Made by a program: the position numbers and the translations under genes. From contig JAQXFO010000046.1 in NCBI GenBank assembly GCA_029005135.1, forward strand, positions 1 through 64,000: a stretch of 64,000 bases of DNA, given 5' to 3'. Below the pieces are notes generated by a model. That model saw nothing but the letters and a program-made list of their open reading frames with translations, made no database searches and was not told the origin of the DNA. The first letter of the stretch is position 1. Every line of letters begins with the position of its first letter. Shown piece after piece: positions 54,308 through 63,730 of this stretch. This DNA comes from Lachnospiraceae bacterium. Its GTDB lineage: Bacteria; Bacillota; Clostridia; Lachnospirales; Lachnospiraceae.

Positions 54308-54329
54308 GGGTGCTTTTTTGCATGTGAAT

Positions 54330-54338
54330 TGTTATAAT
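54330..54338 (+). promoter_or_regulatory. Extended -10 promoter of GH18 gene
   Basis: TGTTATAAT at 54330-54338 is an extended -10 with a perfect hexamer. No good -35 lies at the right distance. The leader is about 15 bases. Confidence 0.55.
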
Positions 54339-54357
54339 ATCAAAAGTGAGGTTTTCT

Positions 54358-56052
54358 ATGGCAAAGAAAAAACGTAAGAAAAAGAAGCAAGATTCCTACG
54401 TTAGATTTATCTGGATCCTGATTGCTCTGGCGGCCGCTGCTGCCGTCATTTCGTTATGTCTTCAGAAGCTGCTGCCGTCCCGCGAAAGACAGGATACAGC
54501 GGCTTATTTTTCCATAACCGACGGGAATAAGCTGGGTTTATCGGTCGACGGGACTGTCGTGGAGGACGGCGCCCGTCTGATCGGCGACTCTGTCTGTGTT
54601 TCCCTGGATACGGCGATGACAACGATCAACCGCCGTCTTTATCTCGATGAGAGCGAGGGGCGGCTGTGCGTGACGACGCCGACGGTCTTCCGGAGCTTTA
54701 CCTATGACGAACTGGTATCCTCGGGGGATATGATCCGTGAGGGTGACACCCGGTACCTGACACTGGCATTCCTCGAGACATGGACGGATATGACCTGTAC
54801 CCGTTATGAGGATCCGGGTTATCTGTTTATCCGTACAGACTTTAAGTATGAGCAGGTTTCCGCTGTCAAGGACGGTGTGATCCGCGTACGGCCGACGGAC
54901 AAGGCGGCGATTCTCTGCGACGTGACGGCGGGGGAGACCCTGCAGGTGTTGGAGCGGGAGGATGCCGGCGAGGACTTTACAGCGGTCTGCTCCGACAGCG
55001 GTCTGGCCGGTTATATCCGGCGCGAGACGGTGACGGCGGTGGCTCCGGCCGGTGCCGATCATGTCAGCACAATCGGGGAGTATACATCCCTGAAGCTGGA
55101 CGACAAGGTCAACATGGCCTTTTACATGACCAACAATGCCCAGATGAACGCGACGCTTCAGGATAAGCTGGACCGCGGCGTGACGGGCATCAATGTGGTG
55201 GCGCCGACCTGGTTCTTCCTGGACGGCCCGTCTTCGATTACGTCGATCTGTGATCAGGCCTTTGTGGACACCTGTCACGCAGCCGGTTATCAGGTCTGGG
55301 CGCTGCTTAACGATATCGACGGGCAGGCGGCCTCGACGGCCGATACTCTGAATGCCCTCAAGGGCACCACCTCCCGGCAGGCGATCATCGCCGATATGAT
55401 AAGGACGGTGACGGCGATGGGCATCGACGGCATCAATGTGGATCTGGAACGGGTGTCGGAGGAAGGCGCACCGGCCTATCTGGAATTCCTGCGGGAACTG
55501 TCCGTGGAATGCCGGAACCGGGGCCTTTTCCTGTCGGTGGACACCTATGTGCCGATGAATTATTCCCTGTATCTTGACCGGGAGGAACAGGGCACGGTGG
55601 CCGATTATGTGGTCATCATGTGCTATGATGAGCATTATGCCGGTTCGGCGGAGGCCGGATCGGTGGCGTCCATCGGTTTTATGGAAAACGGTATCCAGCG
55701 CACCCTCCGGGAGGTGCCGGCAGACAAGATCGTGGCTGCCGTGCCGTTCTACACCCGCCTGTGGGAGACGACGGATACGGGCGCTGTGTCGAGCCGCATC
55801 CTGTCGATGAGCGAGGCGGCGGATTATATCCGTGATAATAATATGGAAGTCTACTGGGACGAGAATGTCGGCCAGTATGTGGCGGAACGCATGACCGAGA
55901 CGGGCACCGAACAGATCTGGCAGGAGGAGGCCCGGTCGATCGGCGAGAAGATGGCGCTGATCCGGGAATTTAACCTGGCCGGTGCCGCCCAGTGGCGTAT
56001 GGGAGAGGAAACACCGGATATCTGGCCCGTGATCGAGGCGGGATTATCCTGA
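54358..56052 (+). CDS. Membrane-anchored glycoside hydrolase family 18 protein
   Basis: A 564-residue exported protein. A very basic start (AKKKRKKKKQDS) and one helix (FIWILIALAAAAAVISLCL) anchor it. A copper-amine-oxidase-N-like domain covers about 50-165 and an SH3b-like domain about 170-235. A C-terminal GH18 barrel carries the catalytic motif DGINVDLE (Asp357, Asp362, Glu364), complete. This plan matches cell-wall or spore-associated hydrolases related to YaaH/CotE-type GH18 enzymes of Firmicutes, which act on N-acetylglucosamine bonds. GAGG lies 6 bases before the ATG. It starts a run of closely spaced genes. Confidence 0.88.
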   Translation: MAKKKRKKKKQDSYVRFIWILIALAAAAAVISLCLQKLLPSRERQDTAAYFSITDGNKLGLSVDGTVVEDGARLIGDSVCVSLDTAMTTINRRLYLDESEGRLCVTTPTVFRSFTYDELVSSGDMIREGDTRYLTLAFLETWTDMTCTRYEDPGYLFIRTDFKYEQVSAVKDGVIRVRPTDKAAILCDVTAGETLQVLEREDAGEDFTAVCSDSGLAGYIRRETVTAVAPAGADHVSTIGEYTSLKLDDKVNMAFYMTNNAQMNATLQDKLDRGVTGINVVAPTWFFLDGPSSITSICDQAFVDTCHAAGYQVWALLNDIDGQAASTADTLNALKGTTSRQAIIADMIRTVTAMGIDGINVDLERVSEEGAPAYLEFLRELSVECRNRGLFLSVDTYVPMNYSLYLDREEQGTVADYVVIMCYDEHYAGSAEAGSVASIGFMENGIQRTLREVPADKIVAAVPFYTRLWETTDTGAVSSRILSMSEAADYIRDNNMEVYWDENVGQYVAERMTETGTEQIWQEEARSIGEKMALIREFNLAGAAQWRMGEETPDIWPVIEAGLS

Positions 56053-56068
56053 GACAGGAGGCAGGCTT

Positions 56069-56875
56069 ATGTACGATTATCAGATGTTTCGTGTAGTCAT
56101 GAGAGGCTTTGACCGCGATGAGGTCCTGCGCTATCTCCGTACTCATGACGAGGAGCTGAATCAGCGGATCGCTGCCCTGGAAAAGGAACTGGCGGTCAGC
56201 GAGAAAAAGATCCGGGAGCTGAAGGAACGCATTTCTCTGAAGGATTCCCAGCGTGTCGAGCTTGAGCATGAGATCGAGACGAAATACAAGCGCTATATCG
56301 AAAACTATGATAAGATCGGTGCCCTGGTCTACGAATCCCAGATTAAGGGAGACCAGATGATCCGGGAAGCTGCCGAGAAGGCCGACAGGAAGGTGACGGA
56401 AGCCTCGCGTGAGGCTGAACGTCTGGTGTCCGCGGCCAGGGACGCTGCGGCCCGGCTCCGCAGCGAAGCCGAAGCGGAGGCACAGGCCGTGACGGCAAAG
56501 GCCCATGCCGAGGCCGAGAAAGAGCTGGATGAAGGTCGGCAGAAGTATGTCCAGATCCAGAAAATCCTCAATGATACGGTCGAGATGATCAATGAGGTGC
56601 AGCGCAAGTTCATGTCTTCTTATAAAGATGTCCATGAGCTGGTGGCTGAAGTGCCGGGCTCCCTGAAGGCACTGGATGGGCGTGTCGGGGCCATGGACAT
56701 GGCGGAGGTGCCCGACGAGGCGGCGGATGAGGCTGACACGTCGGATGAACCGGGCTTTGAGACCGGCGAACTGGATCTGTCACTGTATCGCTCGCTTATT
56801 GAGACGGACGATGATGAGCTTGATGAGATCCCCGCGGCCTACAATCGCCGGGAATCGGATGAGATGAAGGAGTAA
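56069..56875 (+). CDS. DivIVA-like coiled-coil protein
   Basis: A 268-residue cytosolic protein. The start MFRVVMRGFDRDEVLRYLRT matches the DivIVA/GpsB N-terminal domain, which binds curved membrane and cell-division partners. Residues 30-190 are a long charged, alanine-rich coiled coil. The last 65 residues are an acidic disordered tail. Position after a wall-hydrolase gene fits a role in division or wall growth, but the target is unknown. AGGAGG precedes the ATG. It is 6 bases from the next gene. Confidence 0.85.
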   Translation: MYDYQMFRVVMRGFDRDEVLRYLRTHDEELNQRIAALEKELAVSEKKIRELKERISLKDSQRVELEHEIETKYKRYIENYDKIGALVYESQIKGDQMIREAAEKADRKVTEASREAERLVSAARDAAARLRSEAEAEAQAVTAKAHAEAEKELDEGRQKYVQIQKILNDTVEMINEVQRKFMSSYKDVHELVAEVPGSLKALDGRVGAMDMAEVPDEAADEADTSDEPGFETGELDLSLYRSLIETDDDELDEIPAAYNRRESDEMKE

Positions 56876-56881
56876 CAGGCT

Positions 56882-57946
56882 ATGCCTGAAGACAAAATAG
56901 AGACGCGGTACGCTGTCATCGATCCGTCTCATATGGATGAGGCGCTTATGGCAGATGCCGGTCGTCTGATAAAGGAAGGCTCTCTGGTGGCTTTTCCCAC
57001 CGAGACGGTCTACGGCCTGGGCGGTGACGCCCTGAACCCGGCGTCTTCCCGACGCATCTACGCGGCCAAGGGGCGGCCGTCGGACAATCCGCTGATCGTG
57101 CATATCGCCGATATGGACCATCTGCCGGCCATTGTGACGGCGATACCGGAGAAGGCCCGCCTGCTGGCGGAGGCCTGCTGGCCGGGACCGCTGACGATGA
57201 TCCTCCCCAAGGCGGACTGTGTCCCCTATGAGACCACGGGCGGCCTGGATACGGTGGCCGTCAGGATGCCCAGCCATCCGGTGGCAAGACGGCTTATTGA
57301 GCTGGGCGGCGGCTATATCGCAGCGCCGTCAGCCAATCTTTCGGGACGGCCGTCACCGACCCGGGCAGAGCATGTCCGGGAGGATCTGGACGGCCGCATC
57401 GCGATGATCCTGGACGGCGGAGAGGTGGAGATCGGCCTGGAATCCACGATCGTGGATTTTACGGAAGAGATACCGGTGATTCTGCGTCCCGGCTATCTGA
57501 ACCGGGCCCGTTTGGAGACCCTGCTCGGCGAGGTCCGGATGGATCCGGGCCTGATCCGTGAGGATCCCCGCATCCGCCCCAAAGCACCGGGAATGCGCTA
57601 CCGCCATTATGCGCCCCGGGCAGATCTGACGATTATCGAAGGCGGCCGTGAAGCCGTTACCCGTACCATCAATACGTTGACGGCCGAGGCGGAAGCGGCC
57701 GGGAAATCTGTCGGGATATTGACCGCAGAGGAAAGTGCGGTGTATTATCCAAAAGGCGATGTCCGTGTGATCGGGAGCCGTGCTTCCGAAGCCGGGATCG
57801 CCAGGCATCTCTATGCGGCACTCCGCGACTTTGATGCCGACGGTGTGGATGTCATCTATTCGGAAGCCTTTGACCTGCCGGAGATGGGTGAGGCGATCAT
57901 GAACCGCCTGCTCAAGGCTGCCGGGCATAAAGTGATCCGCGTCTGA
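56882..57946 (+). CDS. L-threonylcarbamoyladenylate synthase (Sua5 type)
   Basis: A 354-residue enzyme that makes threonylcarbamoyl-AMP from threonine, bicarbonate and ATP for the t6A modification of tRNA position 37. The YrdC/TsaC core has LVAFPTETVYGLGGDALNP near 38, KGRPSDNPLIVHI near 64 and PSANLSGRPSPT near 150. The C-terminal Sua5 domain (about 220-354), joined by APGMRYRHYAPRADL, marks the long form. The ATG follows GGAGTAACAGGCT. It overlaps no neighbour but is tightly spaced. Confidence 0.94.
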   Translation: MPEDKIETRYAVIDPSHMDEALMADAGRLIKEGSLVAFPTETVYGLGGDALNPASSRRIYAAKGRPSDNPLIVHIADMDHLPAIVTAIPEKARLLAEACWPGPLTMILPKADCVPYETTGGLDTVAVRMPSHPVARRLIELGGGYIAAPSANLSGRPSPTRAEHVREDLDGRIAMILDGGEVEIGLESTIVDFTEEIPVILRPGYLNRARLETLLGEVRMDPGLIREDPRIRPKAPGMRYRHYAPRADLTIIEGGREAVTRTINTLTAEAEAAGKSVGILTAEESAVYYPKGDVRVIGSRASEAGIARHLYAALRDFDADGVDVIYSEAFDLPEMGEAIMNRLLKAAGHKVIRV

Positions 57947-57967
57947 CGCGGTGTTAAGGAGGTCCCT

Positions 57968-58453
57968 GTGAGTACAAAACGTGAGGATTACATTTCCTGG
58001 GATGAGTATTTTATGGGTGTGGCCTTCCTGTCGGGCCTGCGCTCCAAGGATCCGAACACCCAGGTGGGCTGCTGTATCGTCAGTCAGGACAACAAGATCC
58101 TGTCCATGGGCTATAACGGCCTGCCGATCGGTTGTTCCGATGATGAGTTTCCGTGGAACCGCGAGGGCGAGCCTCTCGATAACAAGTATTTTTACACCAC
58201 TCACAGTGAGCTGAACGCGATCCTCAATTATCGCGGCGGGTCGCTGGAAGGGGCCAAGGTGTATGTGACGCTGTTTCCGTGCAACGAATGTGCCAAGGCG
58301 ATCATTCAGTCCGGCATCCGCACGGTGATCTATGCCAGCGACAAATACGCCCTGCAGCCCTCGACGATCGCCTCGAAGCGCATGTTTGACGCTTCCGGCG
58401 TGGAATACCGTCAATACACCCGTTCCGGACGGGAGATTACAATTACCTTATAG
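57968..58453 (+). CDS. dCMP deaminase (ComEB-like)
   Basis: A 161-residue zinc deaminase that converts dCMP to dUMP for thymidylate synthesis. The zinc ligands are in the HSELNAI motif (serine in place of the usual alanine after His) near 75 and FPCNECAKAII near 103. RSKDPNTQVGCCIV near 26 is a further family mark. The start codon is GTG, with AAGGAGG 6 bases upstream. It lies 21 bases after the Sua5 gene and 12 bases before proS. Confidence 0.92.
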   Translation: MSTKREDYISWDEYFMGVAFLSGLRSKDPNTQVGCCIVSQDNKILSMGYNGLPIGCSDDEFPWNREGEPLDNKYFYTTHSELNAILNYRGGSLEGAKVYVTLFPCNECAKAIIQSGIRTVIYASDKYALQPSTIASKRMFDASGVEYRQYTRSGREITITL

Positions 58454-58465
58454 GAGATTTTCATC

Positions 58466-59911
58466 ATGGCAGAGAATAAGAAACTTGTGGAACAGATCAC
58501 GGCCCGCGACGAGGATTTTGCCCAGTGGTATACGGACGTCGTCAAGAAGGCCGAGCTGACGGGTTACACCTCCGTCAAGGGCTGTATGGTGTTCAAGCCG
58601 GCCGGTTATGCGATCTGGGAAAATATCCGGAACGGTCTGGACAAGCGCTTCAAGGAAACGGGCGTTGAAAATGTCTATATGCCCATGTTCATCCCGGAGA
58701 GCCTTCTTCAGGTGGAAAAGGATCACGTTGAGGGCTTTGCCCCGGAAGTGGCCTGGGTTACCTACGGCGGTCTGCAGCCGCTGCAGGAACGCATGTGTGT
58801 CCGCCCGACCTCCGAGACGCTGTTCTGCGATCTCTACCGCAAGGATATCCAGTCCTACCGCGATCTGCCCAAGCTCTATAATCAGTGGTGCTCCGTTGTT
58901 CGCTGGGAGAAAACAACCCGTCCCTTCCTGCGTTCCCGCGAATTCCTGTGGCAGGAGGGCCATACGGCTCATGCCACGGCGGAGGAGGCCGAGGCCAGAA
59001 CCATTCAGATGCTGAACCTCTATGCCGATTTCCTGGAAGAGGAGCTGGCCATCCCGGTCGTCCGCGGCCGCAAGACCGACAAGGAAAAATTCGCCGGTGC
59101 CGAAGCCACCTATACGATCGAAGCGCTGATGCATGACGGCAAGGCGCTGCAGGCCGGTACCAGCCATAACTTCGGCGACGGCTTCGCCAAAGCCTTCGGC
59201 ATCCAGTTCCTTGATAAGGACAATCAGCTCAAATACGTGCATCAGACATCCTGGGGCATGACGACCCGTCTGATCGGCGCCATTATCATGGTTCACGGCG
59301 ACGATTCCGGTCTGGTGCTGCCGCCCCACATCGCCCCGACCCAGTGTGTGGTCATTCCGATCCGCCAGAAGGCCGAAGGTATCCTGGATAAGGCGGCCCA
59401 GATCCGCGATACGCTGGCCAAAGCCGGTATCCGCGTCAAGCTGGATGATTCCGACCGCTCACCGGGCTGGAAGTTCTCCGATCAGGAGATGCGCGGCTTC
59501 CCGATGCGCATTGAGATCGGCCCGAAGGATATGGAGGCCGGCCAGTGCGTGCTGGTTCGCCGCGACACCCGCGAGAAGCTGGTCGTACCGATCGCTGAGG
59601 TGGCTGCGGCTTCCGCCGACCTGCTGGAGCAGATCCAGAAGGATATGTTCGAACGTGCCAGAGCTCATCGCGATGCCCATATCTGGGATGCGGCTGATTA
59701 TGAAGAGTTCTGCCGCACAGCCGATGAAAAGCCGGGCTTTATCCGTACCTACTGGTGCGGTGATGAGGCCTGCGAGAACAAGATCAAAGAGGATACCACC
59801 TGCACATCCCGCTGCATGCCCTTCAACGACAGCGAGGTGCCGGAAGGGGCCCGCTGCATCTGCTGCGGCCGTCCGGCAGCCAAACGCATCTACTGGGGCA
59901 AGGCTTATTAA
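58466..59911 (+). CDS. proS: Prolyl-tRNA synthetase, archaeal/eukaryal type
   Basis: A class II synthetase of 481 residues that lacks the editing insertion of the E. coli form. Motif 2 is [20 protein letters not shown] near 150 and motif 3 includes [20 protein letters not shown] near 265. The anticodon-binding domain covers about 290-395. The C-terminal zinc-binding domain has [18 protein letters not shown] and [18 protein letters not shown], ending in tyrosine as usual. GGAG precedes the ATG. No T-box lies upstream. Confidence 0.96.
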   Translation: MAENKKLVEQITARDEDFAQWYTDVVKKAELTGYTSVKGCMVFKPAGYAIWENIRNGLDKRFKETGVENVYMPMFIPESLLQVEKDHVEGFAPEVAWVTYGGLQPLQERMCVRPTSETLFCDLYRKDIQSYRDLPKLYNQWCSVVRWEKTTRPFLRSREFLWQEGHTAHATAEEAEARTIQMLNLYADFLEEELAIPVVRGRKTDKEKFAGAEATYTIEALMHDGKALQAGTSHNFGDGFAKAFGIQFLDKDNQLKYVHQTSWGMTTRLIGAIIMVHGDDSGLVLPPHIAPTQCVVIPIRQKAEGILDKAAQIRDTLAKAGIRVKLDDSDRSPGWKFSDQEMRGFPMRIEIGPKDMEAGQCVLVRRDTREKLVVPIAEVAAASADLLEQIQKDMFERARAHRDAHIWDAADYEEFCRTADEKPGFIRTYWCGDEACENKIKEDTTCTSRCMPFNDSEVPEGARCICCGRPAAKRIYWGKAY

Positions 59912-59958
59912 AGACGGCAGCGATCGGCGGCCGGTATTAAGATAGTTGAGGTTGTTGT

Positions 59959-61302
59959 TTGAAACTGAAATTACCGCCTAAAGTCAGCTTAATTATTGAT
60001 ATTCTCCGACGGCATGGGTTTGAAGCCTATGCCGTTGGCGGTTGTGTGCGGGATTCTGTTCTGGCCAGGACGCCGAACGACTGGGATATCACCACGGCGG
60101 CCCGGCCGGAGGAGATCAAGAGTATTTTCCGGCGTACCGTGGATACCGGGATCGAACACGGCACCGTGACGGTCCTCATAGACGATGCCTCCTTTGAGGT
60201 CACCACCTTCCGCGTCGACGGTACTTACTCGGACGGCCGTCATCCTGACAGCGTGACCTTTACGCCGTCGCTGAAGGAAGACCTGAAGCGGCGGGATTTT
60301 ACCATCAACGCCATGGCCTACAACGATAAGGTCGGCCTGGTCGATCTCTACGGCGGCATGGAGGATCTGCAGAAGCATGTGATCCGGGCTGTCGGGGATC
60401 CCGAGGCCCGTTTCGAAGAGGACGCGCTGCGCGTCATGCGGGCCGTCCGTTTTGCCGCCCAGCTGGGTTTTGCTATCGATCCCGTCACCCTGGAGGCCGT
60501 CGCGCACCATGCGCCCGATCTGGCCAGGGTCAGTGCGGAACGCATTCAGACCGAGCTGGTCAAGCTCCTCATCTCACCGAATCCGGGGATGTTCCGGATC
60601 CTCTATGAGACGGGGATCACGGGCGTCATCATGCCGGAATTTGACCGCATGATGGCGACGCCTCAGAATACGCCCTATCACAACAGCAGCGTCGGCGGAC
60701 ATACGCTTCGGACACTGCCTCTGGTGCCGCCGGACAAGGTGCTCCGGCTGGCGATGCTGCTTCACGACAGCGGCAAGCCCGAGGCACGCTGCACGGATGA
60801 CAACGGCCGGGATCATTTTACGGGACATGCGGAGGCTTCCGTCAGGATCGCCCGCGGTATCCTGCGCCGTCTGAAGTTTGACAATGAGACTATCCGGAAG
60901 ACCCTGCAGCTGGTGAAATGGCATGACCTCAGACCGGCGTCGGATCCGGCGTCTGTCAGACTGGCGGTTCATGAGATCGGACGAGAGCTTTTCTTTGATT
61001 ACATCATGGTGGAGCGGGCCGATACCTATGCCAAGAGCCTGTACCGTCAGGAGGAGAATCTGACACGCATCGAAGAGGTCAACAAGACCTATATCCACGT
61101 GCTGGGCCGCGGGGATCCGCTGAGCCTTAAGGACCTGGCCATCGACGGCAGCGATCTTCTGGCTGCCGGTTTCCGGGGCCGTCAGATCGGACAGATCCTG
61201 GACGGGGCCCTTAAGCTGGTACTGAAGGATCCGGCCTATAATACCCGGGAATGCCTGATGACCTACGCGGCCGGCCGCGATGAAAAGGAGGGCGCGTCAT
61301 GA
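59959..61302 (+). CDS. cca: CCA tRNA nucleotidyltransferase with HD domain
   Basis: A 447-residue enzyme that adds CCA to tRNA 3' ends. The nucleotidyltransferase signature is AVGGCVRDSVLARTPNDWDI near 24, with the two catalytic aspartates in NDWDI. KRRDFTINAMAY near 110 and RFEEDALRVMRAVRFAAQLG near 152 are the other class II blocks. An HD domain (AMLLHDSGKPEAR near 269) follows. The start is TTG 59959, with GAGG 7 bases upstream; no in-frame ATG precedes the conserved region. Its stop overlaps trmL (ATGA). Confidence 0.93.
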   Translation: MKLKLPPKVSLIIDILRRHGFEAYAVGGCVRDSVLARTPNDWDITTAARPEEIKSIFRRTVDTGIEHGTVTVLIDDASFEVTTFRVDGTYSDGRHPDSVTFTPSLKEDLKRRDFTINAMAYNDKVGLVDLYGGMEDLQKHVIRAVGDPEARFEEDALRVMRAVRFAAQLGFAIDPVTLEAVAHHAPDLARVSAERIQTELVKLLISPNPGMFRILYETGITGVIMPEFDRMMATPQNTPYHNSSVGGHTLRTLPLVPPDKVLRLAMLLHDSGKPEARCTDDNGRDHFTGHAEASVRIARGILRRLKFDNETIRKTLQLVKWHDLRPASDPASVRLAVHEIGRELFFDYIMVERADTYAKSLYRQEENLTRIEEVNKTYIHVLGRGDPLSLKDLAIDGSDLLAAGFRGRQIGQILDGALKLVLKDPAYNTRECLMTYAAGRDEKEGAS

Positions 61303-61793
61303 TCAATATCGTTCTCCTGGAACCGGAGATCCCGGGCAATACCGGCAATATCGGCAGGACGTGCACGGCGGTGGGCGCCTCGCTTCATCTTATCGAGCCT
61401 CTGGGATTCCGCCTGACGGAAAAGTATCTGAAGAGGGCCGGCATGGACTACTGGGACAGGCTGGATGTTCATCGCTGGAAGGATCTGGAGGATTTTATGG
61501 CGCACCATGCCGGTGCGAACATATATTATGTCACGACGAAAGGGAAACAGCTCTATACGGATGTGGCTTATGAGCCGGATTGTTATCTGATGTTCGGCAG
61601 GGAAAGCTCCGGGATCCCGGAGACGATCCTGACGGCGCATAAGGAGGCATGTGTCCGGATACCGATGGCTGACGGCGAGAGATCACTCAATCTCTCAAAT
61701 GCGGCGGCCATCGTCACTTATGAAGTACTGCGTCAATGGGGATTTCCGGGACTTCAGACAGAGGGAAAGCCTCTCAAGACAACACAATGGTAA
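61299..61793 (+). CDS. trmL: tRNA (cytidine/uridine-34 2'-O)-methyltransferase
   Basis: A 164-residue SPOUT-fold enzyme that methylates the wobble nucleotide of some leucine tRNAs. The start NIVLLEPEIPGNTGNIGRTC binds tRNA and substrate. The trefoil knot for S-adenosylmethionine is in YLMFGRESSGIPE near 92 and IPMADGERSLNLSNAAAIV near 116. The length matches the minimal TrmL family. It is coupled to cca by a 4-base overlap and its end overlaps the following gene by 7 bases. Confidence 0.94.
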   Translation: MINIVLLEPEIPGNTGNIGRTCTAVGASLHLIEPLGFRLTEKYLKRAGMDYWDRLDVHRWKDLEDFMAHHAGANIYYVTTKGKQLYTDVAYEPDCYLMFGRESSGIPETILTAHKEACVRIPMADGERSLNLSNAAAIVTYEVLRQWGFPGLQTEGKPLKTTQW

Positions 61794-63592
61794 ACATTCT
61801 CAGAAAAACAGGTGCGCGATATCTCGTGTCAGCCGGATTGATGCTGGCGGCCTCACTCAGGGCCGGCAGTGCCTATTCGGCTTTTTTCGGTTTTCTGGAA
61901 CTGGCGGTGATCTTCTGCACGGGACAGACCTTGTATGAGACACGCCGGCGGACCGGCTATGTCCTGACCACGCTTTTTTGCCTGATCTATAACCTGCAGT
62001 ATGTCAGCCTGATGTTTGCGGGCAGCTTCCTGAGCCGCCTGATGCTGGAAAATACCGCTTCTCTGAGTGTCCTCGGAGACCGGTTTTTCCTCTATGGGGC
62101 GGTGATCCTCATTGCGGTGACCGGTGCCTGCCTGCCGATGGCGTCTTGGCCGGAGGGCCGTTTTCATCCGGGGCTTCGCCCGGCGGCACTGGCCCTGACG
62201 GTGGAGCTCGCGGCCTGTCTTATCCTTACCTCCCGCTACTCGCCCGTATTCCAGCTCGGCGTCCTGGGACATGACTGCTATCAGCATTATGAGCTGCGGC
62301 GGCAGATCGCCAGGCAGGGCGGAGAGGCCGCAGCGGCTGATGGGAACGCGCTTGCCGATGCGGCGGCCTTTGACGGTGAGACGGCTCTGACGGTGGAGGC
62401 CTCCGAACTGCGAGACGGCGCTTCTGACGACGGCAGCGGGATCCGCCGGAGCGAGGATATGGGCGCCTCAGGCCCGGGGACGGCCGCCTCGCCGACGGGG
62501 GAGTCAGCCGCGGACAGGCCGGCGCCGACAGCTTCGTCGCGGGAGGATTTTTATCGCAGCGGCATTCCCGGCTGCCGGGACAAGGATGATGCCCTGCCGG
62601 AGGACCCGAACATCATTCTTATCGTTACGGAGGGGCTGTCCCAGAGCATCGTGGAGGACGAGCGCAATATCATGCCTTATGTCCGCCGCTATGAAGCGAT
62701 GTCCGTGAATTTTTCCTCTTATTACAATCATACCTTCGCGACCTACCGGGCCCTGCCGGGGCAGCTGTATTCCGGGTACCAGATGGATAACCTGGATTCT
62801 CACGGCCTCATTTCTCTGACCGATATCCTGCGGGACCGCGGCTACAGCACCCTCTTCATCAGTCCGGAGCCCGGCAATGCCGAATTCTCGGATTATATTG
62901 CCGGCTGCGGCTTTGAGGAGGCGATCAATGCCCGGGGAAACATCCCGGCCGGCCGTGCCGACTACAGCGACGGCGAAGCCTATGAGCTTCTGTGGGACAC
63001 CGTCTGTGCGCAGGCGGAGGAGGACAGCCCCTTCTTCACGATGATCTACACGGTCAACACCCATGTGGGCAAGAATAAGACGGAGACGCGCTACAGTGAC
63101 AGCTCTTCGGCTTATATCAACAAGTTCTATGACTGCGATCAGCAGTTCGGCGAGTTCATGGCGCGCTTTGAGGCGTCATCCCTGGCGAAAGATACGATCA
63201 TCGTTTTTACGGCGGATCACGCCGCTTATGTGGAGGCGGAATTCTCCGCGAATTTCCCGGAGACGGAGAGGATCTGCAGAAGCGTCGACAGGATACCGTT
63301 CTTCATATATTATCCGGGCGTTACCCCGGAGACGATCTCGGCCGGCGGCCGCAACAGTCTGGATATGGCCCCGACGCTCTGCGATTATCTGGATATCTCC
63401 GCGGAAAATTATTTTCTCGGCCGCTCCCTCTTTTTTGATTATCCGAGGAACCCCTCGGTGGAGACGATGAGCTTTGACGGCGGCAAATTCTGTGAGACGG
63501 ACCGCGGCGTGATGCGGGTCCTGGCCGGCGGCAGTGACGATGAGCGTACCGGCCTTATTTACCGGTATCTCGGCATCGCGGGCCGGTACTGA
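61787..63592 (+). CDS. LTA-synthase-like membrane sulfatase
   Basis: A 601-residue protein. Four or five hydrophobic helices occupy about residues 1-165. An alanine/aspartate/glycine-rich linker of about 90 residues follows, then an extracytoplasmic sulfatase-fold domain. Metal and nucleophile motifs of the lipoteichoic-acid-synthase group are visible: IILIVTEGLSQSI near 279, the threonine in YNHTFATYRALPG near 315, and FTADHAAYVEAEF near 480. It probably transfers phosphoglycerol-type groups in the cell envelope. The start ATG 61787 has no clear SD and depends on coupling to trmL. Confidence 0.82.
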   Translation: MVNILRKTGARYLVSAGLMLAASLRAGSAYSAFFGFLELAVIFCTGQTLYETRRRTGYVLTTLFCLIYNLQYVSLMFAGSFLSRLMLENTASLSVLGDRFFLYGAVILIAVTGACLPMASWPEGRFHPGLRPAALALTVELAACLILTSRYSPVFQLGVLGHDCYQHYELRRQIARQGGEAAAADGNALADAAAFDGETALTVEASELRDGASDDGSGIRRSEDMGASGPGTAASPTGESAADRPAPTASSREDFYRSGIPGCRDKDDALPEDPNIILIVTEGLSQSIVEDERNIMPYVRRYEAMSVNFSSYYNHTFATYRALPGQLYSGYQMDNLDSHGLISLTDILRDRGYSTLFISPEPGNAEFSDYIAGCGFEEAINARGNIPAGRADYSDGEAYELLWDTVCAQAEEDSPFFTMIYTVNTHVGKNKTETRYSDSSSAYINKFYDCDQQFGEFMARFEASSLAKDTIIVFTADHAAYVEAEFSANFPETERICRSVDRIPFFIYYPGVTPETISAGGRNSLDMAPTLCDYLDISAENYFLGRSLFFDYPRNPSVETMSFDGGKFCETDRGVMRVLAGGSDDERTGLIYRYLGIAGRY

Positions 63593-63635
63593 CGTATGGC
63601 CGTTCGGGCCGGAAGGGCGGTGCTGCTTATGCTAC

Positions 63636-63665
63636 TTGGAAAAGGCGGCCCTTCTGTGGTAATAT
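63636..63665 (+). promoter_or_regulatory. Promoter of phosphohexomutase gene
   Basis: TTGGAA (63636-63641) and TAATAT (63660-63665) have an 18-bp spacer; the leader is about 60 bases. Confidence 0.55.
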
Positions 63666-63730
63666 GTGAGTGGAAAACGGCGCAGCGGGAGTGCCTGCGT
63701 CAAATGTCAGTCATATCGGGAGGAAAAGGT